25,053 bases of DNA from assembly GCA_041846575.1 (NCBI GenBank), contig JBGZFC010000141.1, positions 1-25,053 of the forward strand, written 5' to 3'. This document shows positions 16,794-24,752 of this stretch, piece by piece (position 1 is the stretch's first letter; every line of letters begins with the position of its first letter). The position numbers were made by a program, and so were the translations under genes. Origin of the DNA: JBGZFC01 sp041846575. GTDB lineage: Bacteria; Bacteroidota; Bacteroidia; Bacteroidales; Dysgonomonadaceae. A model generated the notes under the pieces. That model had not been told where the DNA came from, did no database searches, and was given only the letters and a program-made list of their open reading frames with translations.

Positions 16794-17438
16794 CTACACG
16801 GACAAATTCTTCTCGTAATATTTACACCATTTTGTTATCCCGCACTCATCACATTTTGGTTTGCGTGCCACACAAATGTATCTGCCGTGTAAAATAAGCC
16901 AATGGTGTGCTTTCGACAGCAACTCTTCGGGAATATATTTAACCAATTCACGCTCGGTTTGTAACGGATTTTTCGAATTTGTGGTCAAACCTATCCGATT
17001 TGACACCCTGAAAACATGAGTATCTACTGCCATTGCAGGTAAATCGAATGCAACGGAGAGTATCACGTTAGCCGTTTTTCTGCCTACCCCTGGAATTGCA
17101 AGCAATGCATCCATATCAGAAGGCACCTCCCCTCCGAAATCGCCAACAAGTTTTTGAGCCATCTTTACCAAGTTCTTGGCTTTATTATTCGGATAAGAGC
17201 ATGACTTAATATACTCAAACACTTCATCGGGAGTAGAAACAGCCATCACTTCGGGTGTAGGAAACGCTTCATACAGTTTCGGCGTAATCATATTTACCCT
17301 TTTATCGGTGCATTGTGCCGAAAGTATTACCGCTATTAAAAGTTGGTAGTTGTTATCGTAATGCAACTCCGTTTCAGACGAAGTTGCATTCTCTTTAAAC
17401 CAATTGATAACCTGTGCGTAACGCTCCTTTTTTGTCAT
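16794..17438 (-). CDS. nth: Endonuclease III (base-excision DNA glycosylase/AP lyase)
   Basis: The 214-residue protein is the usual size of Nth. The helix-hairpin-helix ends in LLAIPGVGRKTANVIL with the catalytic Lys121, and AVDTHVFRV holds the catalytic Asp139. The C-terminal iron-sulfur loop has the exact C-x6-C-x2-C-x5-C spacing (Cys189, Cys196, Cys199, Cys205). It removes oxidised pyrimidines and nicks at AP sites. Its ATG is 6 bp after the stop of the M81 peptidase gene, so the two are almost certainly co-transcribed, although their functions appear unrelated. Confidence 0.96.
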   Translation of the reverse strand: MTKKERYAQVINWFKENATSSETELHYDNNYQLLIAVILSAQCTDKRVNMITPKLYEAFPTPEVMAVSTPDEVFEYIKSCSYPNNKAKNLVKMAQKLVGDFGGEVPSDMDALLAIPGVGRKTANVILSVAFDLPAMAVDTHVFRVSNRIGLTTNSKNPLQTERELVKYIPEELLSKAHHWLILHGRYICVARKPKCDECGITKWCKYYEKNLSV

Positions 17439-17444
17439 CGGAAA

Positions 17445-19016
17445 CTATCGTTTTATTTCGTCGGACAGAGGGATAAATTTAGCTGACAAATCGGGTGTTT
17501 CCATATCCGGATCTAATGGATAAATCGGACGTTCAACACGTTTGTAATCCAAACGAAGTAAATCCTGATCTACACCACCCGGTGTTAAAGCCATAATCCA
17601 ATCGGCACGCATATCGTAAAGTTCCGGAACAAGATATCCGATTTTTACAACCAAAATATCGCTCTCTCTCGGATTCAATCCCAATTTGGTAAAATCTTTT
17701 TCGTAATGATAAGCCATACGTCTTTCCGTTACGATAATCGACATATTTCCGGTTTTAACTACAACTTCGGTTTTCGCATTTGGATGTCCTTCGTAAATTG
17801 CGGTAATTGTTCCGCTTATTTTCACGGGAGGAGCATATCTGTTGTCAACTGCCGCTCCTACCATACCTTCGATAGTACCGCCAACACCAATCTCTTTCGC
17901 CTTTTTAACGAACTCTTCGCCAGGAATTGATGCATATATCAGAGATTTTCCGTTAGATTTATTTAGTTCTGGATGTTTTAAAAGCTCTGTCAATGTCCAG
18001 GTAACGTCTCCCGCTCCTCCGGCGGTTGGGTTATCGCCCATATCGCTGATAATAAACGGTTTTTTATCGCTTTTGAGAGCTTTATCGATACATTCGTCCA
18101 AATATGCTGTCGGTGCAACAAATTCAAATTTATCTCTGACACTCCAGAAATATTCGGCAATTTTTTCCGCAGCTTTTCCAACAGCTTCCCGGTTGTCGCC
18201 ATAAGCCATTACAACAGCGTGATTGCGAGGTTCATCCGCCCAAGGATAAGACATCCATATAGCTGCATCAATAACATCGTCTTTGTTGATTACACCCGGA
18301 ATTTGTGCGTACAGACTTTTTCCCGGCTCAATACGTGTACTTGTTTTTTCGCCCGGCAACAGAATTGGAACGCGTATCCATGCCTTGTAAGCCGGTTTCC
18401 CTTTACCGCGTTCTAATCTGTCAAGAAGATTTGTTACCGCTCTTTTCTTAGACTCAATAGCATCTTCGTGTGGTGCAAGTCGGTAGCAGGTAATCAGGTC
18501 GGTATTTTGCGCCAATCGCGGCGATACGCTTCCATGCAAGTCCATTGATGTAGAAATCAACACGTCTGTACCAACAACCTCTCTGATTCTTACTAAGAAA
18601 TCGCCTTCGGGGTCGTCCAATCCCCGGACACTCATGGCTCCGTGAATATCAAAAAACAGACCGTCCAACGGAAGTGTTTTTTTTAGCATATCAAGTGTTT
18701 TAGTAACAAGCAATTCATACGCTTCACGTGTAACTATACCGCCCGGCATAGCATGCCCGCGAAGTGTTGGAAGCCAAACGGCTCTATCTATTACTCCCGA
18801 ATCGGGTGCAAAAAACGGATAATAGGTAAATACGCTATCGCCTTCTTTTGCTTTAAAAGCTTCTTCGTGTGTTACCGCAGGCGAAAATGTACTCGATTCA
18901 ATAGCGATTCCGGCAATTGCAATACGTGGTAACGCCTCTTGATTTGATTTTTTACTTGTGCAACTTGATATTACTAACAAGTTGGCAATTAACAATGTTA
19001 GGATTAATCTATTCAT
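17445..19016 (-). CDS. M81-family metallopeptidase (MlrC-like), predicted lipoprotein
   Basis: The 523-residue protein has a lipoprotein signal peptide (MNRLILTLLIANLLVISSC, lipobox Cys19), so it should be a membrane-anchored envelope enzyme. The body matches the M81/MlrC (microcystinase C) family. FFDIHGAMSVRGLDDPEGD lies at 121-139. SMDLHGSV and LAPHEDA provide the probable zinc ligands Asp159, His161 and His183. SDMGDNPTAGGAGD follows about 165 residues later, marking the C-terminal half of the fold. MlrC degrades linear microcystin products; most homologues have unknown substrates, so a peptide or amide substrate is only inferred. Export as a lipoprotein is a notable variation. It sits between an S41 protease lipoprotein and nth. 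Confidence 0.9.
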   Translation of the reverse strand: MNRLILTLLIANLLVISSCTSKKSNQEALPRIAIAGIAIESSTFSPAVTHEEAFKAKEGDSVFTYYPFFAPDSGVIDRAVWLPTLRGHAMPGGIVTREAYELLVTKTLDMLKKTLPLDGLFFDIHGAMSVRGLDDPEGDFLVRIREVVGTDVLISTSMDLHGSVSPRLAQNTDLITCYRLAPHEDAIESKKRAVTNLLDRLERGKGKPAYKAWIRVPILLPGEKTSTRIEPGKSLYAQIPGVINKDDVIDAAIWMSYPWADEPRNHAVVMAYGDNREAVGKAAEKIAEYFWSVRDKFEFVAPTAYLDECIDKALKSDKKPFIISDMGDNPTAGGAGDVTWTLTELLKHPELNKSNGKSLIYASIPGEEFVKKAKEIGVGGTIEGMVGAAVDNRYAPPVKISGTITAIYEGHPNAKTEVVVKTGNMSIIVTERRMAYHYEKDFTKLGLNPRESDILVVKIGYLVPELYDMRADWIMALTPGGVDQDLLRLDYKRVERPIYPLDPDMETPDLSAKFIPLSDEIKR

Positions 19017-19061
19017 TTCTTTATTATTTATTTGTTTATGTTATTTCGAATTCGGTTTATA

Positions 19062-20078
19062 TTACCGGTTATTTTTAATAAATAGACGAGCCGCCTCAAT
19101 TATAGTGTCTTTTCCCTCTTTCATATCTTCTTCGGTCATTTCAACCGATATATTGGGTTCAATACCAAATTCGATATGCTCTTTATTAACATTATAGGTT
19201 GGCGATGCCGAAAACCGCACCGACCATCCATTAGGTAATTCTGACGAAAACGGCAATCCGCTCCCGCCTCCGGTTTTGTCGCCGATAATAGTGGCAAAAG
19301 GAGCATTTTTCATCACATTTACAAAATCGTTAGCTGCGCTGTAACATCCTCTGTTGGTAAGAACTGCCACTTTTTTTGTATATCCGGTATCTCCGAAACT
19401 TTCAATATATTTTGGATATAATTCCGAAAAATCGGAATGACCTTTTCCGGTTTTGTGTGAAATATAGCCGACCAATGTTTTTTTCCCAAAAAAGTGTGAT
19501 GCTATTTTATCCACATTAACCAAACTTCCTCCGCCGTTACTTCTTATGTCGATAATAATACCCGGACAGGCTGAAAATCTCTTGATAATTTCTGTCAATC
19601 CCGTATTAGTTACGTTGTTTGCAAAACTTGAATATCTGATATAACCTACACTGTCTTCTAACATTTTGTAGTTTATTCCGGCAACAATAGAGTAATCTTT
19701 TCCAAGATAATTTTCACTGACTATAGTCGCGTTATAATTGGCGGGGAAATCCTCCACCCAATTCCAATAACGTCCAATATCGTGTGGCGCGTAGAGATTT
19801 ACATGCCCGTCTTTCAGCGTGGATAACATTTCAGCCATCAGGTCGAATAACGCATCCGAATCCATATCGTTTTTTACTCTCGGCTTGTATTCGTTATAAA
19901 CGGAGTCCCAGTCCACATTCTTATATTCAAAAAAACAATAGTTTTCATCGAGTATAGTCCACAAGGCTTCGAAATTGCCTTGCGGGCTATTCTCATATTC
20001 TACATAATCGGTACATCCCACAATAATTGTGGCAACAATAATTGTTAGGATATAACGTATCGGTTTTCTTACAGCCAT
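19062..20078 (-). CDS. S41-family serine protease lipoprotein (C-terminal-processing type)
   Basis: From ATG 20078 the protein has 338 residues and begins with a lipoprotein signal (MAVRKPIRYILTIIVATIIVGC, Cys22). An N-terminal helical region (FEALWTILDENYCFFEYKNVDW) precedes the protease core: GYIRYSSF (145-152), IDIRSNGGG (176-184), the nucleophile in GCYSAANDF (Ser247) and GDKTGGGSG with Lys268. This Ser/Lys arrangement is that of tail-specific proteases. No clear PDZ domain is seen, as in tricorn-like small S41 proteins of Bacteroidota. The frame is open to 20180, but the extra 34 residues would put the signal peptide internally, so the shorter start was taken. It lies downstream of rpiB across a 123-bp gap with small repeats. 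Confidence 0.9.
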   Translation of the reverse strand: MAVRKPIRYILTIIVATIIVGCTDYVEYENSPQGNFEALWTILDENYCFFEYKNVDWDSVYNEYKPRVKNDMDSDALFDLMAEMLSTLKDGHVNLYAPHDIGRYWNWVEDFPANYNATIVSENYLGKDYSIVAGINYKMLEDSVGYIRYSSFANNVTNTGLTEIIKRFSACPGIIIDIRSNGGGSLVNVDKIASHFFGKKTLVGYISHKTGKGHSDFSELYPKYIESFGDTGYTKKVAVLTNRGCYSAANDFVNVMKNAPFATIIGDKTGGGSGLPFSSELPNGWSVRFSASPTYNVNKEHIEFGIEPNISVEMTEEDMKEGKDTIIEAARLFIKNNR

Positions 20079-20133
20079 AGATGTAATTCGGAGTTTTAAA
20101 TCAGCCAATTCGCTGACGCTCTTTTGTAAAACG

Positions 20134-20149
20134 TGTCTGCCTACAGACA
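20134..20149. other. Short perfect hairpin upstream of the S41 protease gene
   Basis: TGTCTG (20134-20139) and CAGACA (20144-20149) flank a 4-nt loop. It sits in the rpiB-S41 gap and could attenuate or partly terminate transcription from tkt-rpiB. No T-run is adjacent. Confidence 0.35.
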
Positions 20150-20178
20150 ATTGATTTGCTTCGTAACACAAATTAAGC

Positions 20179-20209
20179 AACAGCTGACTCTAAGTTAACA
20201 GCTACTTAG
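20179..20209. repeat. Imperfect direct repeat and hairpin over the rpiB stop codon
   Basis: AACAGCTGACT and AACAGCTACT recur 18 bp apart. CTAAGT (20190-20195) and ACTTAG (20204-20209) are inverted repeats around an 8-nt loop that includes part of the rpiB stop codon. Function unknown. Confidence 0.4.
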
Positions 20210-20663
20210 TTTTACAAGGGATTTTCTCAATTCTTATTTCGTGACGTCCACCCTCGAAAGGTGTGTTCAGAAAAGCTGTCAGAATTTTCAAAATCTCCTC
20301 TTCCGAAATCATTCTACCCGGAATGGAAAGGACATTAGCATTGTTATGTGCACGAGCCAACCTTGCAAGTTCTTCATTCCAGCATAGAGCGGCACGAATT
20401 TTTTGATGTTTGTTCATCACCATATTGATACCGTTACCCGAACCGCAAATGGCTATACCCGGATAGCACTCGCCACTCTCAACCGCATCTGCCAAAGGGT
20501 GTGCAAAGTCCGGATAGTCGCAACTCTCTTCCGTATAAGTTCCGAAATCTTTATATTGAATACCTTCTTCTCGGAGTACACTTATAACATACTGTTTTGC
20601 GGCAAATCCGGCGTGGTCGGATGCTAATCCGATAAGTTTTATATCTTTTTCTGATGAAGACAT
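20202..20663 (-). CDS. rpiB: Ribose-5-phosphate isomerase B
   Basis: The 153-residue protein is the standard RpiB/LacAB size. LIGLASDHAGFAAK (10-23) carries the phosphate/ring-opening Asp16-His17 pair. AICGSGNGINMVMNK (71-85) holds the catalytic Cys73. ARAHNNANVLSIPGR (103-117) includes the substrate His and Arg. It interconverts ribose 5-phosphate and ribulose 5-phosphate in the cytoplasm. It lies 44 bp downstream of tkt and so forms a non-oxidative pentose phosphate pair with it. Confidence 0.95.
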   Translation of the reverse strand: MSSSEKDIKLIGLASDHAGFAAKQYVISVLREEGIQYKDFGTYTEESCDYPDFAHPLADAVESGECYPGIAICGSGNGINMVMNKHQKIRAALCWNEELARLARAHNNANVLSIPGRMISEEEILKILTAFLNTPFEGGRHEIRIEKIPCKTK

Positions 20664-20707
20664 ATATATTTTGTTTATTAAATTTTTACGTTATTAATCT
20701 TTTAAAA

Positions 20708-22732
20708 TTATAATATTTTTTTCACTTGTTCGAATACATTTTTACCTGTATATCCGAGCTTCTCATCCAAGACTTGATATGGAGCTGAAAATCCGAACGA
20801 TGATAATCCCCAAACCACTCCGTCGGAACCAACCAGTCCTTCCAAATTTAAAGGCAATCCGGCAGTTAAGCCAAATTTCTTTTTACCGTTAGGCAATACC
20901 GATTGTTGATATTCAAACGATTGAGAACGGAACAGACCTTCCGAAGGAACGGAAACAACTCTTACTTTCACTCCATCGGCACGAAGTAACTCTGCTCCTT
21001 CTATCAGTGTTGACACTTCCGAACCCGAAGCGAGCAAAATAACATCGTAATTATCATCATCTTGCACTATATAAGCACCTTTTGATGCAGCTAAAGCCTC
21101 TTCATAACGAGACTCTTTCGCGGGAATATTTTTGATGTTTTGACGTGAGAATATTAGTCCTGTAGGAGAGTTTTTGTTTTCCAAAGCCATTTTCCAAGAT
21201 ACGGTTGTTTCGTGAACATCCGCAGGACGAAGTACCAGCATAGAGTTGCGACCGCTATGATTTTGCACTTTCTCCATCAATCTTATCTGTGCCTCTTGCT
21301 CAACAGGCTGATGAGTAGGTCCGTCTTCTCCCACTCTGAAAGCATCATGTGTCCAGATGAAGATAACAGGTGTCTCCATAAGTGCCGCAACACGAATGGC
21401 TGGCTTCATATAGTCTGAGAATACGAAGAAAGTACCGCAAGCCGGAATTACCCCACCGTGTAGACTCATTCCGATACAGAGACATGCCATTGTAAACTCC
21501 GATACTCCGGCTTGTAAGAATGCACCCGAAAAATCGTTCTTTTCAAAAGCTTTTGTACCTTTTAAGAAACCGTCGGTTTTATCGGAATTAGATAAGTCTG
21601 CCGACGAAACAATCATATTTTCCACCTTTTTAGACAAGACAGACAAAATTGTTGCAGAAGCTGCTCGTGTGGCAGCATCAGGTTTCTGTTCTATTGCTTT
21701 CCAATCGATTTCAGGCAACTCGCGTTTAAACCATTTTTGTTTTTTTGCAGCTAATTCGAGATTCTCTTTTGCCCATTTTTCGTGTTTTTCTTTTTTAGCA
21801 GCTACAATATCGTTCAACTCTTTTCTTCTTTTTTCGTACAATTCCTTCACTTCGGGAAATATCGTGAAAGGATTATCCGTATTACCTCCCAAGTTTTTAA
21901 TTGTTTGTGCAATATCCGCTCCGGCACTGCTCAAAGGCTGTCCGTGAGTAGAAATCTGGTGCTCAAACGATTTGCCGTCGGCAGTCATTGCACCGCGTCC
22001 CATAATGGTGTTACCAACAATCAGAGTTGGACGTTCTTTCTCAGCTTTGGCTTCGGTTAGAGCTTTACGAATTTCATCTACATCGCTTCCGTTTATAGAT
22101 ATTACTTTCCAATTCCAAGCCTCATATTTCTTTACAATATCTTCACTTGTAACATCCAGAGTTGTAGTAGATAGTTGAATTTTGTTTGAGTCGTAAAACA
22201 TGATAAGATTGTTCAAACCCAAATGTCCGGCAATTCGTCCTACACCTTGCGAAATCTCTTCCTGGATACCGCCATCGGTAATAAAGGTATATATTTTTTG
22301 GTCGATAACTTTTCCAAAACGAGCTTCAAGAAATTTTGCCGCGATAGCTGCTCCGGCACTGTATGCATGACCTTGACCGAGTGGACCCGATGTATTTTCA
22401 ATTCCTCTTGCCACATCCAACTCGGGATGTCCGGGTGTGGGACTTCCCCACTGACGAAACTCTTTTATTTCGTCCATAGTAAACTTACCACTCAAACAAA
22501 GTACCGAATACAACATGGGCGACATGTGTCCGGCATCAAGAAAAAAGCGGTCTCTCTCTTCCCAATAAGGATTCTCGGGGTCATATTCCAAAAATTCGGA
22601 AAAAAGTACATTAATAAAATCGGCACCACCCATTGCACCTCCCGGATGACCCGATTTTGCTTTTTCTACCATCGAAGCCGACAGAATACGAATATTATCG
22701 GCAGCTCTGTTCATTACTCTATTATCATTCAT
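20708..22732 (-). CDS. tkt: Transketolase
   Basis: The 674-residue thiamine-diphosphate enzyme shows KSGHPGGAMGGADF near the N-terminus, GPLGQGHAYSAGAA, and a TPP/Mg motif written TDGGIQEEISQ rather than the common GDG, ending in FYDSNKIQ. This form is, from memory, normal in Bacteroidales transketolases. The pyrimidine-binding domain includes GVSEFTMACLCIGMSLHGG and FRVGEDGPTHQPVEQEAQIRLM. The C-terminal domain ends in SSFGFSAPYQVLDEKLGYTGKNVFEQV. It transfers two-carbon units between sugar phosphates in the pentose phosphate pathway. It is the first gene of the minus-strand group, with its own promoter and an unusually long leader of about 160 nt. Confidence 0.97.
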   Translation of the reverse strand: MNDNRVMNRAADNIRILSASMVEKAKSGHPGGAMGGADFINVLFSEFLEYDPENPYWEERDRFFLDAGHMSPMLYSVLCLSGKFTMDEIKEFRQWGSPTPGHPELDVARGIENTSGPLGQGHAYSAGAAIAAKFLEARFGKVIDQKIYTFITDGGIQEEISQGVGRIAGHLGLNNLIMFYDSNKIQLSTTTLDVTSEDIVKKYEAWNWKVISINGSDVDEIRKALTEAKAEKERPTLIVGNTIMGRGAMTADGKSFEHQISTHGQPLSSAGADIAQTIKNLGGNTDNPFTIFPEVKELYEKRRKELNDIVAAKKEKHEKWAKENLELAAKKQKWFKRELPEIDWKAIEQKPDAATRAASATILSVLSKKVENMIVSSADLSNSDKTDGFLKGTKAFEKNDFSGAFLQAGVSEFTMACLCIGMSLHGGVIPACGTFFVFSDYMKPAIRVAALMETPVIFIWTHDAFRVGEDGPTHQPVEQEAQIRLMEKVQNHSGRNSMLVLRPADVHETTVSWKMALENKNSPTGLIFSRQNIKNIPAKESRYEEALAASKGAYIVQDDDNYDVILLASGSEVSTLIEGAELLRADGVKVRVVSVPSEGLFRSQSFEYQQSVLPNGKKKFGLTAGLPLNLEGLVGSDGVVWGLSSFGFSAPYQVLDEKLGYTGKNVFEQVKKIL

Positions 22733-22789
22733 AAAAAAATATAATGTTTTAAATAGTCAAAAATATCGATTGAATATAAACTTACAACT

Positions 22790-22817
22790 GTTGGTTGTTA
22801 GCAAAAAAACAACAAAC
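22790..22817 (-). other. Hairpin in the tkt leader
   Basis: GTTGGTTGTT (22790-22799) and AACAACAAAC (22808-22817) can pair with one mismatch around an A-rich 8-nt loop. It lies in the predicted 5' leader of tkt. No riboswitch class was recognised. Confidence 0.35.
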
Positions 22818-22897
22818 AATAATGTCTTGGCTCTTGTGTCTTGCATCTAAAAAAACAGCACTTTTATTGATCGTTTTGTTAAACTATTGTGTAGCTA

Positions 22898-22928
22898 CAA
22901 AGGTACATTTTTTAATAGAGAAAAGAAA
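22898..22928 (-). promoter_or_regulatory. tkt promoter
   Basis: On the minus strand TTTC (22928-22925), a 19-base spacer and TACCTTTG (22905-22898) fit the Bacteroidota -33/-7 pattern with one deviation in the -33 box. Transcription would start near 22891. Confidence 0.55.
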
Positions 22929-22930
22929 CA

Positions 22931-22975
22931 TAAAAAGTAAAAAAAAAGAGACTGCCTAAAAATAAGAGAGTCTCT
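22931..22975 (-). terminator. Intrinsic terminator after the 167-residue lipoprotein gene
   Basis: Read on the minus strand, AGAGACT (22975-22969) pairs with AGTCTCT (22953-22947) around a 15-nt loop. The second arm runs directly into a tract of T residues (to about 22939). It separates the protease/lipoprotein pair from tkt. Confidence 0.65.
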
Positions 22976-23009
22976 AAACTAAAAATATATTTTTGTATAT
23001 TCAATTATA

Positions 23010-23513
23010 CTATTTTATCAATTCTATCAATCTCTCTCCTTGAGAAGTTGTCCAAATCAACTCATCATTAAGCCAGACCTTACTTATGTACGTAGAACCA
23101 GTATCATATCTTATAATCTCGTATGAAAGTTTATCCGTATCATTTTCACTCCATTGAACATAAGTTACAGGAAATTCCGAATTTATATCTATATTGGGAA
23201 AGACTCTTATTCTATTATATTCACCCTCTTCAATAAGAAAAAAGCCTTTAGGTGCACCCATAAATTCGTCATAATAAACAACTTGCTCACCATTAATTTC
23301 ATAAATAATTTTGATATTATCAATATTTATGGCATTGGGATTGTTGGAGTTAAGCAAATCGTTTCCTTCACTGTCTTTAATAATAAAGTCAATATAAGCG
23401 TCAACAAAAATCTCTTCGGGGCTGTTCTTTTCGCAAGAGAATAAAAACATGGTTAATGTGAATAAAAAAATATTTTTAACACAGTTAGCAAATTTACATT
23501 TTATTGATTTCAT
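23010..23513 (-). CDS. Hypothetical small lipoprotein next to the C10 protease
   Basis: The 167-residue protein has a signal peptide ending in a lipobox (IFLFTLTMFLFSC; Cys27), so it should be anchored in the envelope. The mature part alternates short beta-like segments (VDAYIDFIIKDSEGNDLL, INIDNIKIIYEINGEQVVYY, GEYNRIRVFPN, KLSYEIIRYDTGSTYISKVWLNDELIW), suggesting a compact beta-sandwich. No catalytic motif is visible and I do not know a named family. It starts 14 bp after the C10 protease stop, so it belongs to that transcript. C10 proteases in streptococci and Bacteroides often sit beside small inhibitor or partner proteins, which makes an inhibitory or chaperone role possible, but I see no clear similarity to the protease propeptide. 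A/T content is higher than in the housekeeping genes. Confidence 0.82.
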   Translation of the reverse strand: MKSIKCKFANCVKNIFLFTLTMFLFSCEKNSPEEIFVDAYIDFIIKDSEGNDLLNSNNPNAINIDNIKIIYEINGEQVVYYDEFMGAPKGFFLIEEGEYNRIRVFPNIDINSEFPVTYVQWSENDTDKLSYEIIRYDTGSTYISKVWLNDELIWTTSQGERLIELIK

Positions 23514-23527
23514 AATTATATATGTTT

Positions 23528-24752
23528 TTATGGTTTAATATTATATATCATTTTTGTTTTATAGTTGAAAGTGTGATTATTGGGGTTAAAGTTATTAGAA
23601 AAAAACCAACCATTATGCATTCCATCCCATCCCCAATTCATATAAAACCGCAAAATAGTACCATAACATGGATTTGAGTATCTATAAAAACCATCGCACA
23701 CCCAAGCATGACCATCAGTATAATGAGAGAATATCCACCAACCTGTTTTTCTACCTCCGCTTAATATAACTGGGCGCCCTTGTTTTAATTCAGAAATTAT
23801 AGTCATATAGTTATAATCTGCATATTTAGCAGAACTGTATTCAAATTGATTTTTTAAAGCTGGAACACATTTACTCATTTTGGCTCCAGAACCTCCACAT
23901 CTATAATCCATCTCAACCGAATTGCCAATTTCTCTCATTAATAGAGATGTATACATTGTCCCATAGATATCTGGCATATTATCCCAATTATAACGAGCAG
24001 GATGCCTGTGATACTTCATCACTTGAGCCATAGCTGTAGCGACACAACCTGCTGGCGCACGTCCATTTAATGATTGAGAGCAATTTAAATAAGGAGCTGC
24101 CTCGTTATAACCACTACCTTGTCCCCAAGTTGTTTTCAGATATGGACCTTTTTGAATTCTAGTGGATATACAATCAGTATCCTCTGTCTGGATATCAGAT
24201 TCATGAGATATTACCTCAGGACCGCCTCTTTGCACGTCTTCCCACTGTCTTTCAATTTCGGGAGTTGGTCTGTCACCGCTTACTCTTAACTCTTCAATAT
24301 TTACAGTAGTTTCGTATAACCATGCCACTAAAGCTGACGGAAAATTATCCGGGTCAATAACAAACTCATTTGTTTGGGAATAAGCTAATACAGGTTCTGA
24401 ACGTCTATCTCCAGCAAGTATTAAAAATCCGCCTCCTTCATAATTAATAATGTAGAAAGCAGTCTGTCGATTTTTGTCAGGTACTTCCAAAATATTTTTT
24501 TACAGTCTTAGAACTTCTCGACTTACCTCCTCCCGAGACACTTTCACCTTCGTCAAACAATACTCCGCCAGCTAATTCTTCTGCAGTAAATAAGTCTACA
24601 GCAAATTGATCTTCGCCTCTCCACGTATTTACATATTCCTTTTCATGAACGAGGCTTTCATTAAGCATCATTTCATCGTTACTGTTACAAGAAAAAAACA
24701 GAATACTTGTAACAGAAATTAATACTAATTTTAAAAAATAGTTTTTTTGCAT
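23528..24752 (-). pseudogene. C10-family cysteine protease (streptopain-like) split by a +1 frameshift
   Basis: The 5' part (ATG 24752 to stop 24477) encodes a lipoprotein signal (MQKNYFLKLVLISVTSILFFSC) and the start of the propeptide. The 3' part (open from about 24498, stop 23528) continues the propeptide (TAFYIINYEGGGFLILAGDRRSEPVLAYS) and then the protease domain. That domain has the catalytic Cys in GRAPAGCVATAMAQV, His in DGHAWVCDGF and the NWGWDG motif. Removing one base from the 7-base A-run (minus strand; plus 24495-24501) joins the parts as VKNILEVPDKNRQTAFY, the expected family sequence, giving about 407 residues. The 3' half alone lacks export signals. So it is a recent pseudogene, a phase-variable gene, or a sequencing error. 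C10 enzymes are secreted or surface proteases made as zymogens. Confidence 0.85.

Noticed and set aside
20079..20180. 34-residue N-terminal extension of the S41 protease
   Set aside because: It would place the lipoprotein signal peptide internally, and the region contains hairpins and repeats typical of intergenic DNA.
22223..22744. 173-codon plus-strand open frame opposite tkt
   Set aside because: Antisense to conserved transketolase codons, Cys/Ser/Thr-rich, no recognisable domain or promoter.
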